A stretch of DNA of 47,167 nt from positions 1-47,167 of the forward strand of contig JACRCR010000144.1 in the NCBI GenBank assembly GCA_016218925.1, in the 5' to 3' direction. The translations under genes were made by a program, and so were the position numbers. This document shows, piece by piece, positions 8,180 to 17,985 of the stretch; within the stretch, counting starts at the first letter, position 1; each line of letters opens with the position of its first letter. The notes under the pieces are model-generated. The model did no database searches. It was given only the letters and a program-made list of their open reading frames with translations, and had not been told where the DNA came from. The stretch is from Deltaproteobacteria bacterium. GTDB taxonomy: Bacteria > Desulfobacterota > Binatia > UBA1149 > CAITLU01.

Positions 8180-10597
8180 TCATCGCTTCGCGGGCATCGC
8201 GGCCAGGTTGCGCCGCGCCTCGGCTGAGCCTGGATCCAGAGCCAGAGCTTCGCGGAACTGATCTGCCGCCTCATCCGCCCTGCCGAGCCTGAGCAGCACG
8301 GATCCCAGCGTGTTGTACACGGCCGCGTTCGGCTTCTGCGTCAGCGAACGCCGGTAGTACGCAGCCGCTTCCTCGAGCTTTCCTTGCTTCTCCAGCGCCG
8401 CGGCCAGGTTGTTGTAGGCAGGTGTGTACTTCGCGTTGAGCTCGACGGCTTTTCGGAATTCCGCCACGGCTTCGTCCAGATGGCCCTGCCGGGACAGCAC
8501 GAACCCCAGGCCGTTGTGCGTCTCGGCGTTCGGCTTGCCCTGAAGCGCCTCGCGGTAGTGGCCCTCCGCCTCCTGCATGCTGCCCGCCTGCACGAAACTC
8601 ACGGCCAGGTTGAAGTGCGCCGACGCGCAGCGGGGATCCAGTTCCAGCGCCTTCCTGTAATCCGCGACAGCCTCCTGAGACTGTCCCAGTCGCGCCAGGA
8701 TGAATCCGAGGTCGCTGTAAATCTCCGCCTTCGGCTCGAACTCGAGCGACTTCTTGAAGTGTGTCGCCGCCTCGTCGAGCCGGCCCAGCTCAACCAGCGC
8801 CAGTGCGATGTTGTTGTGCGACTTGACGTGATTTCCGTCCACGGCCAGCGCACGGCCGTACTCGGCGACCGCCTCGACGGTCTTCCCCTGCTGGAACAAG
8901 GTCCAGCCCAGCGCGTTGTGCAGCTCCACGTTGCCCGGATTGAGTTCCAGCCCGCGCCGATACGAGCGCTCTGCGCCCGTGTAGTCGCCGGTGTGGTCGT
9001 TGGCCATTCCGGCCCGCAGGAACGAGTACGCATCCAAGAACTGCTCGCTGATGTCCGCGATGGCGTCGCCGGGCAGTTTGACGAACTCAGGGATGTTCGC
9101 GGCGCGGTCCGGCGACGTGAAGCGCTCGAGCAACACCGGCGGACTGTCCTGTCCGTTTTCATCGATGTGGGTGAGGAAGAGCTGCGTGTAAGGGGTGTTT
9201 ACCTTCGACGAAAAGACCAGCCACCTGCTGTTCGAAGACCAGCTGTGCCAGGAGTTCATCAGTGCGGTGTTGTAGCGCAGCCGCCGGGCCACGCCGCCTT
9301 CGGCCGGGACTATGTAAAGCTGACTGTCGGGCTGCAGCAGCATGTAACTGTCGGCCTTGCAGAACACGATCCACTTGCCGTCCGGCGAATATTTCGGAAA
9401 GAAGTTGCTCTTGCCGTCGCCGGACGCCCCCTCCAGCGGCTGCGGCGTACCGCCCTTGCCGTCGTTGAACGGGATCCGGTACAGATCGTAGCGAAACGGC
9501 TTCTTGTCCTTGGTGAACTCCGGAACGTCCTTTTCATCGACCAACGCGTTGTTCTGCTGGTCGAGGCTCTTCACGCGGTAGGCCGTCGCCCTCGCGAAGG
9601 CGATCCACTTGCCGTCGTGGCTCCATACCGCGTTGCTCTGTACGTACTGCGGGTCGTCGGCTCCCGGCAGCGCCGAAAACGTCTTCGCCTCTCTGTCGTA
9701 GAACGCGAGGATGCCCTTGATGGGGAAGAAGAGCTGCGAGAAAGCGATCTCCGGGATGGCGACGAACACCGAACGATCTTTGACCGTGCTGATCACGTAT
9801 CGTCCGGTGGGCGACACTCGCGACAACAACCCGAAGGTGAGTTCTCCGTCGTCGCGCTTGTAGTCCGCCCAGGTGATGATCTTCTCGTCGTTCATCACCA
9901 TGTGCTTGGACTCCGGAATGATGGCGTAAGCGCCCTTGTCGTTACCGTAGTCGACGTCGAGTCCCAGCACGCTCCCGTTGTCCGCGAACGAGTGACAGTT
10001 ACCGCAGACGGGCAGGTTCTGAAGCACGATCGGCGGCGCCGCCTCGGAGTCGATGGCGCCGAAGCGCCAGCGGATGCGCGACGGGTCCTGCACCGCGGAG
10101 AGAAACGGGAGCGGGACCTCGCGGTAGAAAAGCGAGTCGCCGACCTCGTCCTTCGACGTGCGGATGTGGACGCGCGCCGACGACAGGACTGTCGCGGGCG
10201 CGGTGCGGATGACCCCCGCCACGGTCACTTCCGCGTCGCGCTCGAGGGACTGCTGCTTGATCCTCTTCCAATCTTCCATCGAAGGCCGCCAGCGTGAGGC
10301 GTCGGCGGAGAACCTGAGCACGTCGCCACCGGTATCGAAGCGGACCGCGATGAGCCAGCGGTCGACGCCTGCCGTCTCGTCCTCCCATACGAACGTCGGC
10401 GCTACGCTTTCGGGAGGAAACAACGTGCCCTCGAGCGGATAGGCGATCTTCAGTTGTCCCTGCGTCGCAGCGGGAGAGGTGCCCGCCGGGCGATCCTGCG
10501 TGCTCCGATCGCGATCACAGCCGGCGAGCAACACGCCGACGGCCAGAACCAGCGAAACGGTCGCGGCCCGCGCGACCGAACGAGACGTGTTCGGCAT
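8180..10597 (-). CDS. Lipoprotein with PD40 (TolB-like) repeats, one heme c motif and about eight TPRs
   Basis: The ATG at 10597 begins a lipoprotein signal with lipobox LLAGC (Cys27); the frame extends to 10684 but without this feature. The 805-residue chain has four parts. Residues about 48-190 are a beta-rich domain of unknown type. One CXXCH (CGNCH) lies at 198-202. A region of about 300 residues holds at least four PD40/WD40-like beta-propeller motifs (near 261, 325, 403 and 453, e.g. YSPDGKWIVF). From about residue 524 to the end are roughly eight tandem 34-residue TPRs. PD40 plus TPR is a scaffold layout; the single heme motif suggests redox sensing or electron relay at the outer or inner membrane. 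It heads a minus-strand heme cluster with the tetraheme and monoheme cytochromes. I do not recognise a named family, so the function is open. Confidence 0.82.
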   Translation of the reverse strand: MPNTSRSVARAATVSLVLAVGVLLAGCDRDRSTQDRPAGTSPAATQGQLKIAYPLEGTLFPPESVAPTFVWEDETAGVDRWLIAVRFDTGGDVLRFSADASRWRPSMEDWKRIKQQSLERDAEVTVAGVIRTAPATVLSSARVHIRTSKDEVGDSLFYREVPLPFLSAVQDPSRIRWRFGAIDSEAAPPIVLQNLPVCGNCHSFADNGSVLGLDVDYGNDKGAYAIIPESKHMVMNDEKIITWADYKRDDGELTFGLLSRVSPTGRYVISTVKDRSVFVAIPEIAFSQLFFPIKGILAFYDREAKTFSALPGADDPQYVQSNAVWSHDGKWIAFARATAYRVKSLDQQNNALVDEKDVPEFTKDKKPFRYDLYRIPFNDGKGGTPQPLEGASGDGKSNFFPKYSPDGKWIVFCKADSYMLLQPDSQLYIVPAEGGVARRLRYNTALMNSWHSWSSNSRWLVFSSKVNTPYTQLFLTHIDENGQDSPPVLLERFTSPDRAANIPEFVKLPGDAIADISEQFLDAYSFLRAGMANDHTGDYTGAERSYRRGLELNPGNVELHNALGWTLFQQGKTVEAVAEYGRALAVDGNHVKSHNNIALALVELGRLDEAATHFKKSLEFEPKAEIYSDLGFILARLGQSQEAVADYRKALELDPRCASAHFNLAVSFVQAGSMQEAEGHYREALQGKPNAETHNGLGFVLSRQGHLDEAVAEFRKAVELNAKYTPAYNNLAAALEKQGKLEEAAAYYRRSLTQKPNAAVYNTLGSVLLRLGRADEAADQFREALALDPGSAEARRNLAAMPAKR

Positions 10598-10639
10598 CTT
10601 CGCTAACGACTCTTCGAGTTTGCGTCCCCGAAAACGCCA

Positions 10640-10677
10640 GAGCCCTCGGTAACCGACTACGTGGCTACCGAGGGCTC
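10640..10677 (-). terminator. Probable intrinsic terminator after the beta-helix gene
   Basis: gagccctcggta (10640-10651) pairs perfectly with taccgagggctc (10666-10677), and the stem can extend past one mismatch. On the minus strand the stem is followed within four bases by TTTT (10631-10634 read in reverse). It lies between the beta-helix stop (10709) and the PD40/TPR start (10597), separating the two units. Confidence 0.65.
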
Positions 10678-10708
10678 GCGACATTGCGTACTTCGAGAGA
10701 CGGCCGGG

Positions 10709-11887
10709 CTACTTACAGGTCTGGCCGTTCCACGATGGCGGATAGCCGATGCCCACCACGTACTCGCGGGTATCGTACTCGTTGTTCTTGGCGAAGCAGT
10801 TGTAGTGACCGGCGTCGAACATGATGTACGTGATGTCGGCGGCGTAGTCCGCCAACGGATGCGACGGATCCGGATTCGTACCATTGCCGGTCATGGTATT
10901 GCCGCGGAACTTGTTCACGTCGGGGTACTCGTCGACGATCGGCGGGTTGGCGGTGCAGTCGAAATCACCACCGGCCACTGCCGTGCAATAGTCGATCACC
11001 GCGACGCCGTAGAAATCGTTGTTCTGGATGACGTTCTTGTCGAACGTGCCGTAGTCCGTGCCCATGACCAGCACGCCGCCGCCTGCCGGCAGCGCCGCCG
11101 ACATCGTTCCAGGCGGTGCGTTGTTGGGCATGTTGTTGTTGTAGACGTGGTTCCCTTTGAAGGTCCAGTCCGCCATCGTGGCAAGCGGCGGCAGCGAAGC
11201 GGCATTGGGATGGTAGAAGCCAACCCCGACCGTGTTGTCGTGCACGTCGTTGCCTTTCATGAAGACGTTGTTCGACACCGTCACTTCGAGTCCGGTGGGA
11301 CTGCCGTAGAACTCGTTGTTGAGAACCCGGACGTTCTCGGACGCCTCGACCCACAGCGAGCTGTCCTCGGAGCCGTAAGCGACGTTACGCTTCACCAACC
11401 CGTTGGCCGAGAGGGTCGGCCAGATGCCGTTCTCCAGATTGTTGATCGACTCGTTCCCCTCGATCTTGAAACCGTCGACGTAGCGCAAGAAGATGCCGTT
11501 GTTCGGGAACCCCTGGATCGTGAACCCTTTGATCTGGAACCCGAGGATCGGGTTGCTTGCGTCCGGGCCTTCGGCCAGCACGCCATCGGTCTGCCCGGGC
11601 ATTGCCTCGATAATTGCCTTCGCTCCCGCCTCGCGCTCGGCGGTGGAAATCTTGGCAATCAGCTTCAGAGCCTTGGTGACATGTACCGCAGGGCCGGTAA
11701 GTGCGGGCTCATGGTAGGTACCGGGCAGCACGTAAATCGTGTCTTTGGCGCTGGCAGCATCGACCGCGGCCTGGATCGACTCTCCAGGGCTGACCGTGAT
11801 GCTGCCCGCCAGGGCAACCGGGGGCGTACACACGACGGCCAAGCCCAGGCCCAGTCCGGCGCAAATCCTCAAACGACCTGTGTTCAT
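10709..11887 (-). CDS. Secreted right-handed parallel beta-helix protein (NosD-like fold)
   Basis: The ATG at 11887 is preceded by GGGAGGAG, a strong SD, and starts a signal peptide (residues 1 to about 28, ending ALA-GSI). A TTG one codon upstream is a less likely start. The 392-residue protein opens with a typical parallel beta-helix cap (GESIQAAVDAASAKDTIYVLPGTY) and then repeats of roughly 22 residues rich in Asn/Gly turns such as GNESINNLENGI and NNVFMKGNDVHDN. This is the PbH1/NosD fold found in pectate-lyase-like enzymes, surface proteins and the NosD copper-insertion factor. No nos genes are nearby and no catalytic residues are evident, so the function is unknown; exported carbohydrate binding or lysis is the general expectation. 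Cys residues in the second half could form disulfides. Confidence 0.8.
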   Translation of the reverse strand: MNTGRLRICAGLGLGLAVVCTPPVALAGSITVSPGESIQAAVDAASAKDTIYVLPGTYHEPALTGPAVHVTKALKLIAKISTAEREAGAKAIIEAMPGQTDGVLAEGPDASNPILGFQIKGFTIQGFPNNGIFLRYVDGFKIEGNESINNLENGIWPTLSANGLVKRNVAYGSEDSSLWVEASENVRVLNNEFYGSPTGLEVTVSNNVFMKGNDVHDNTVGVGFYHPNAASLPPLATMADWTFKGNHVYNNNMPNNAPPGTMSAALPAGGGVLVMGTDYGTFDKNVIQNNDFYGVAVIDYCTAVAGGDFDCTANPPIVDEYPDVNKFRGNTMTGNGTNPDPSHPLADYAADITYIMFDAGHYNCFAKNNEYDTREYVVGIGYPPSWNGQTCK

Positions 11888-11957
11888 CAAACTCCTCCCG
11901 ACCCGCTCGAACGGCGAAAATTCGCTCTTTATTCGTCTTGGAACAACGGCAGGGCGG

Positions 11958-11987
11958 AAGCTAGTTCAGGGGCGAAGCTTAAGTCAA
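11958..11987 (-). promoter_or_regulatory. Candidate promoter for the beta-helix gene
   Basis: On the minus strand TTGACT (11987-11982), an 18-base spacer and TAGCTT (11963-11958). The -35 is good (5 of 6), the -10 weak (3 of 6). It shares its -35 hexamer with the candidates at 3086 and 32461. Confidence 0.33.
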
Positions 11988-12054
11988 GGAAAAAGACGGG
12001 ATCCTTCTACGTCGGGCGGAGAATTCTTACCCTGGGATCGTGAGGCGGTCCGTC

Positions 12055-12729
12055 CTATCGCTCCGGCAACGCCGCGGTGTCGAAACCTACTGCACGCCGC
12101 AGCGCATCACCGGCCACTTGATCGCGTGCGACCGAGTCGAGCAGAGCGCTGTCCAGGGACACCGCCAGTCGCTCGGTCCGGCCGGCGACCGAGGGGTCCA
12201 GCGCGCCGGTGGCCGACCCCGACAGGTCCTGCACCCGGTACAGGAAGACGAGATCCAGACCGGCCGGTTTGAGCTGGAACGACGTCATCTCTTCGAGTGC
12301 GGGAGCCGCCAGGCGGCTCCACACCTGGTCGGCGCGGTCCTGCGCAGAAGACGCCGCTTCCTCGAAAAACAGCCCGGTATCGACGACAACTTCCAGGTAC
12401 TCGGCGCCCAGCCGGGTCGATGGACCTACAACCTTCACCTCGGTGGGACCCATAGCGCCGGCCGCGGCGCTGCGCAGCAGGAACTTGGCCTGCAACGCGA
12501 CGCTGTCGGGGCCGTGAGCGTCGGCGATGCGCCGGAGCTCGATGCTGACCTCGTTGATTCCGGTCTTTCCATCCCCGTCGACCGCGCCAACCGCCTGCGC
12601 CGCCGGCGGACTGGCCACGCCTGCGGCAACCTCTGCGCCGAAAGCAGCCGCGACCCGGACGCCGACGAACAGCCACGCGGCCACCCCGACCGCGATCCAG
12701 TATCGTGCATCCTCGGCGCTGCGAGCCAT
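12055..12729 (-). CDS. Unknown protein with N-terminal membrane segment
   Basis: The 224 residues (ATG 12729) begin with one hydrophobic segment (about residues 10-35) acting as anchor or signal. The remainder is soluble, Ala-rich and without Cys motifs. An alternative GTG start at 12816 would add 29 residues in front of the hydrophobic segment; neither start has a clear SD. I do not recognise the family. The soluble part contains segments such as EVKVVGPSTRLGAEYLEVVVDTG, suggesting a small beta-containing extracytoplasmic domain. The gene is divergent from tilS and shares a short promoter region with it, and lies upstream of the beta-helix gene on the same strand. Confidence 0.6.
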   Translation of the reverse strand: MARSAEDARYWIAVGVAAWLFVGVRVAAAFGAEVAAGVASPPAAQAVGAVDGDGKTGINEVSIELRRIADAHGPDSVALQAKFLLRSAAAGAMGPTEVKVVGPSTRLGAEYLEVVVDTGLFFEEAASSAQDRADQVWSRLAAPALEEMTSFQLKPAGLDLVFLYRVQDLSGSATGALDPSVAGRTERLAVSLDSALLDSVARDQVAGDALRRAVGFDTAALPER

Positions 12730-12825
12730 CGCCGGATGCTGCCGCAGGGACGACGCGCTTGCCAGCACAGATAACGGCGGCTCGCTCGCGTTCGCTTGGT
12801 AGAGCCGCCGCGCCACAATGCCGGC

Positions 12826-13893
12826 GTGGCCGGCACACCAAAGTCAGCGGCGCTTGCTCGCAACGGCTTCCGGCTGCTCCAGGTCGCTCGCGCACAGCTC
12901 GATGCAGCCGGCGTGCGCGACGGCTCTTTGCTGGTCGCCGTTTCCGCTGGCGGCGACTCGCTGGCTCTCTTGGAGCTGTGCGCACTGGCGGCCCCGCGCC
13001 TGGGTCTTGGTCTGTGCGCGGTCTACGTCGACCACGGTGTGCGTCCGGAGGCGGCGATCGAGAGAGCGGTCGTGCAGGCCAGCGCCGAGCGCCTCGGCGC
13101 CGCCTTCGAGAGCGTCACGATCAGTCCCGACGGAACCGACGAAGACAGCCTCAGACGCGCGCGACTGCGCGCCCTCGAGGCCGTCGCGCTCGCTCGCGGA
13201 TGCCGCTGGATCGCGCTCGGCCACACCGCCGACGACCAGATCGAGACCATCGTGCTGCGTTTCCTTCGCGGTGCCGGGTTCGGAGGCCTTGCCGGAATGC
13301 GTGCCGTACGCGGACCTTTCGTGCGTCCGCTGCTCGGGCTGCGCCGCGACGACCTACGTGACTTCTTGCGCCGGCGCGGGCTGGCGTGGGTAGAAGACGC
13401 GAGCAACGGCTGGCTACGCTACGCCCGTGCCCGCCTGCGCCGCGAGGTGTTGCCGGCCATCGAGCAGACCTTTGGCGCAGGAGCGCTCGAGCATCTTGCG
13501 CGGCAGGCCCCGCGCTGGCGCGAGGACCAGGACTTCCTGGACGCCGAGGCGCTGCGGCTGGAGGCCTACTGCAGTCGTCAAGGGCGCGACGGTCGCGTCG
13601 AGCTCGATATCGCCTCACTCACCGACGCGTCCCCGGCACTGCGTTCGCGCGTATTGCACCGCTGGCTCGGTCAGTTGGGCGACTTGGCCACTCCCGACCT
13701 GCGTCACGTTGCACTGGTCGAGTCGTTGCTCACCCACGCGCAGCCCGGCGCGACACTGGACTTGCCGGGGTTGCGAGTGTGGCGCGAGGCGGGCCGACTG
13801 CGCAGCGCCCGGTCCGGCGACTCCAGCGCGCCGACTCGGCCGGCTCGCGCAAACCGCCCGCGACATGTTGCCGCCTCGCCACGAGCGTGTTAG
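12826..13893 (+). CDS. tilS: tRNA(Ile)-lysidine synthase
   Basis: TilS adenylates C34 of tRNA-Ile(CAU) and attaches lysine, so the anticodon reads AUA. The 355-residue protein (GTG start; TTG at 12796 would add 10 residues) has the N-type ATP pyrophosphatase domain. The PP-loop reads SAGGDS at residues 40-45, where most TilS have SGGxDS. Other family marks are YVDHGVRPEA, GHTADDQIETIVLRFLRG and the RPLLGL segment, followed by the long helical tRNA-binding region. It is followed by ftsH, as in many bacteria. The gene appears intact despite the Gly-to-Ala change in the loop. Its stop overlaps an extended -10-like motif that may drive ftsH. Confidence 0.92.
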   Translation: MAGTPKSAALARNGFRLLQVARAQLDAAGVRDGSLLVAVSAGGDSLALLELCALAAPRLGLGLCAVYVDHGVRPEAAIERAVVQASAERLGAAFESVTISPDGTDEDSLRRARLRALEAVALARGCRWIALGHTADDQIETIVLRFLRGAGFGGLAGMRAVRGPFVRPLLGLRRDDLRDFLRRRGLAWVEDASNGWLRYARARLRREVLPAIEQTFGAGALEHLARQAPRWREDQDFLDAEALRLEAYCSRQGRDGRVELDIASLTDASPALRSRVLHRWLGQLGDLATPDLRHVALVESLLTHAQPGATLDLPGLRVWREAGRLRSARSGDSSAPTRPARANRPRHVAASPRAC

Positions 13894-13904
13894 CGTGCCG
13901 CGCA
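13868..13904 (+). promoter_or_regulatory. Candidate ftsH promoter with extended -10 element
   Basis: TTGCCG (13868-13873), a 17-base spacer and TAGCGT (13891-13896) preceded by TG (TGTTAGCGT, 13888-13896), an extended -10 layout. The predicted start is near 13903, leaving a leader of about 70 bases. The motif TGTTAGCGT(G)CCGCGCA recurs before the moxR gene at 43456. It overlaps the tilS stop. Confidence 0.33.
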
Positions 13905-13975
13905 TTGAGCGAATTTCGTGAGAAAATCCGCGAGTTTGTCGCCTCCGAACGTCGCTCCCCGGTAGTCGGCCAAGC

Positions 13976-15784
<1,809 letters not shown>

Positions 15785-15787
15785 GAC

Positions 15788-17209
15788 GTGACCTCACGCA
15801 AAGCGCAGGCCGCGGCCGACGGAGCGGGATGCCGCCCGACCTGTGACAGCAATGCAGTCCGACACCTGTTCGGCACCGACGGCATCCGCGGCGTTGCCAA
15901 CGAGGAGCCGATGACCCCCGAAACCGTGCTGCGGCTCGGGCGCGCGGTGGGACTGCACTTCCAGACCGAGAGCCCGCGCCGTCACAAGATCGTCATAGGC
16001 AAGGACACGCGCCTGTCGGGCTACATGTTCGAGACCGCGCTGGCAGCAGGGCTCACGTCGATGGGCGTCGACGTGCTGCTGGTCGGTCCGATGCCGACCC
16101 CCGGCATCGCGTTTCTGACACGCAGCCTGCGTGCCGATGCCGGCATCGCCATCTCGGCGTCGCACAACGCCTACCACGACAACGGCATCAAGTTCTTCGG
16201 ACCCGACGGTTTCAAGCTCGCCGACGGCGCCGAGGCCGACATCGAAAGAGTGATGTTCGGCACCGACATCGACCGCATGCGCCCGACCGGAGCCGGCATC
16301 GGCAAAGCCTATCGCATCGAGGATGCCGACGGCCGTTACAACGTCTTCCTGAAAGCCGCATTGCCCCGTGAGCTCACGCTCGAGGGCCTGCGAGTCGTGA
16401 TCGACTGCGCCAACGGCGCTGCGCACCGGATCGCACCGATCGTGCTGGCCGAACTCGGCGCGGAAGTGATCGCCATCGGCGTGACACCCGACGGCGTCAA
16501 CATCAACGACGGTGTCGGCGCGACCGATACGGCGCAACTGCGCGCGCGGTTGCGCGCCGAGAACGCCCACCTCGGCGTGGCGCTGGACGGCGACGCCGAT
16601 CGCTGCATCCTGGTCGACGAACGCGGCGAGGAAGTCGACGGCGACCACGCTCTGGCCATCCTCGCCATCGCGATGCACGAACGCGGAAGTCTCGCCCGTT
16701 CGACGGTGGTCGCCACCGTCATGTCGAACTTCGGCCTGGAAGTCGCGCTGCGCGACCGAGGCATCGCCCTGGAGCGCACGCCGGTCGGCGACCGGTACGT
16801 GGTCGAACGCATGGTCGCGGGCGGCTTCGTGCTCGGCGGAGAGAAGTCGGGACACGTCGTGTGCCTCGACCACACCACCACCGGGGACGGCATGGTGACC
16901 GCGCTTTCGGTGCTGACCTGCATGAAACTCAGCGGGAGACCGCTGTCCGAGTTGAAGGAGGTGCTGCGCAGTTATCCCCAGCGCCTGATCAGCCTGCGTG
17001 TACGCGAACGCCGCGAACTCGACACCATCCCGGCCGTGGCCGGAGCCATCGCTCAGGCGCAGGAGGTGCTCGGCGACCGCGGTCGCGTGGTGGTGCGCTT
17101 TTCGGGCACCGAACCGCTGGCACGGGTGATGGTCGAAGGCGAAGAAGAACCTGCCGTCGAGCATCACGCTCGCCGCATCGCCGCTGCCATCGAGGCGGCG
17201 CTCGGCTGA
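15788..17209 (+). CDS. glmM: Phosphoglucosamine mutase
   Basis: GlmM converts glucosamine-6-phosphate to glucosamine-1-phosphate for UDP-GlcNAc, the precursor of peptidoglycan and lipopolysaccharide. The 473-residue protein has the phosphoserine loop ISASHN with catalytic Ser125, the magnesium loop DGDADR, the sugar-binding GEKSGH motif and the phosphate-binding RFSGTEP motif near the C-terminus. The family normally starts just before LFGTDGIRG, so the GTG at 15788 gives an N-terminal extension of about 25 residues. No closer in-frame start codon is visible. In related deltaproteobacterial clusters folP, cdaA and ybbR lie between ftsH and glmM; here they are absent. Confidence 0.95.
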   Translation: MTSRKAQAAADGAGCRPTCDSNAVRHLFGTDGIRGVANEEPMTPETVLRLGRAVGLHFQTESPRRHKIVIGKDTRLSGYMFETALAAGLTSMGVDVLLVGPMPTPGIAFLTRSLRADAGIAISASHNAYHDNGIKFFGPDGFKLADGAEADIERVMFGTDIDRMRPTGAGIGKAYRIEDADGRYNVFLKAALPRELTLEGLRVVIDCANGAAHRIAPIVLAELGAEVIAIGVTPDGVNINDGVGATDTAQLRARLRAENAHLGVALDGDADRCILVDERGEEVDGDHALAILAIAMHERGSLARSTVVATVMSNFGLEVALRDRGIALERTPVGDRYVVERMVAGGFVLGGEKSGHVVCLDHTTTGDGMVTALSVLTCMKLSGRPLSELKEVLRSYPQRLISLRVRERRELDTIPAVAGAIAQAQEVLGDRGRVVVRFSGTEPLARVMVEGEEEPAVEHHARRIAAAIEAALG

Positions 17210-17233
17210 CCGCGGCGCCTGCGCGGCGCAGCC

Positions 17234-17239
17234 GGAGGA
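17234..17239 (+). promoter_or_regulatory. SD that sets the TTG start of pdxJ
   Basis: GGAGGA ends five bases before TTG 17245, the first codon of a standard-length PdxJ. No ATG or GTG lies near the conserved N-terminus. Confidence 0.75.
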
Positions 17240-17244
17240 AACGC

Positions 17245-17985
17245 TTGATCCGCCTCGGCGTCAACGTCGACCACGTCGCGACCGTGCGTCAGGCCCGGGG
17301 CGTCGATTATCCCGATCCGCTCGAGGCCGCGCTCGCCGCCGAACGAGGCGGCGCCGGCGGCATCACCGTTCATCTGCGCGAAGACCGCCGTCACATCCAG
17401 GACCACGACGTGCTGCGCATTCGCGACGGCATCGCGACCAAGCTCAACCTGGAGATGGCCGCGACGAGCGCGATGGTCGCGTTCGCCTGCCAGTTGCGCC
17501 CGGCCGACGTCTGCATCGTTCCTGAAAAGCGCGAGGAAGTGACGACCGAAGGCGGGCTCGCGGTGGCCGGCCGCGAGAGCGCGCTTGCGCCTTTGATCGC
17601 GAGGCTGCGCGAGGCTGGCATCGCGGTCAGTCTCTTCATCGAGCCCGACCCCCGCGAGATTGACGCCGCCTCTGCGGTCGGCGCCACGGCAGTCGAGCTG
17701 CACACCGGTGCCTACGCGAATGCTCGCGGCCAGGCCGAGACGGCGCGCGAGTTGGAGGCGCTGCGCAGCGGGGCCACCCACGCCGCCCGGCGCGGCCTGA
17801 TCGTCAACGGCGGTCACGGCTTGACGCTCGCGAACGTCGCAGCGATCGCCGCGCTTGCCGAGATGGAGGAGCTCAACATCGGCCACAGCATCGTGGCGCG
17901 TGCGCTGTTCGTCGGCATCGAGGCCGCTACCCGCGAGATGCTCGAAGCCTGCCGCGACGCCCGCCGTAGCGGACAACCGCGATGA
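17245..17985 (+). CDS. pdxJ: Pyridoxine 5'-phosphate synthase
   Basis: PdxJ condenses 1-deoxy-xylulose-5-phosphate with 3-amino-2-oxopropyl phosphate to make pyridoxine phosphate, the last ring-forming step of the DXP-dependent vitamin B6 route. The 246-residue product matches the family length of about 240. It shows the N-terminal LGVNVDHVATVRQARG, the HLREDRRHI motif, the catalytic Glu in PEKREE, and the C-terminal phosphate-binding NGGHGL and NIGHSIVARA motifs. The TTG start at 17245 is fixed by the SD GGAGGA. The stop overlaps the start of nnr (ATGA). In deltaproteobacteria acpS usually follows pdxJ; it is missing here. Confidence 0.95.
   Translation: MIRLGVNVDHVATVRQARGVDYPDPLEAALAAERGGAGGITVHLREDRRHIQDHDVLRIRDGIATKLNLEMAATSAMVAFACQLRPADVCIVPEKREEVTTEGGLAVAGRESALAPLIARLREAGIAVSLFIEPDPREIDAASAVGATAVELHTGAYANARGQAETARELEALRSGATHAARRGLIVNGGHGLTLANVAAIAALAEMEELNIGHSIVARALFVGIEAATREMLEACRDARRSGQPR

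Noticed and set aside
8384..10297. 637-codon open frame on the plus strand opposite the PD40/TPR gene
   Set aside because: It is a high-GC shadow frame with Arg/Val/Leu-rich, low-information composition. The minus strand carries clear lipobox, PD40 and TPR motifs.
13894..13975. Possible tRNA in the tilS-ftsH gap
   Set aside because: No cloverleaf or T-arm sequence; the gap is better explained as an ftsH leader.
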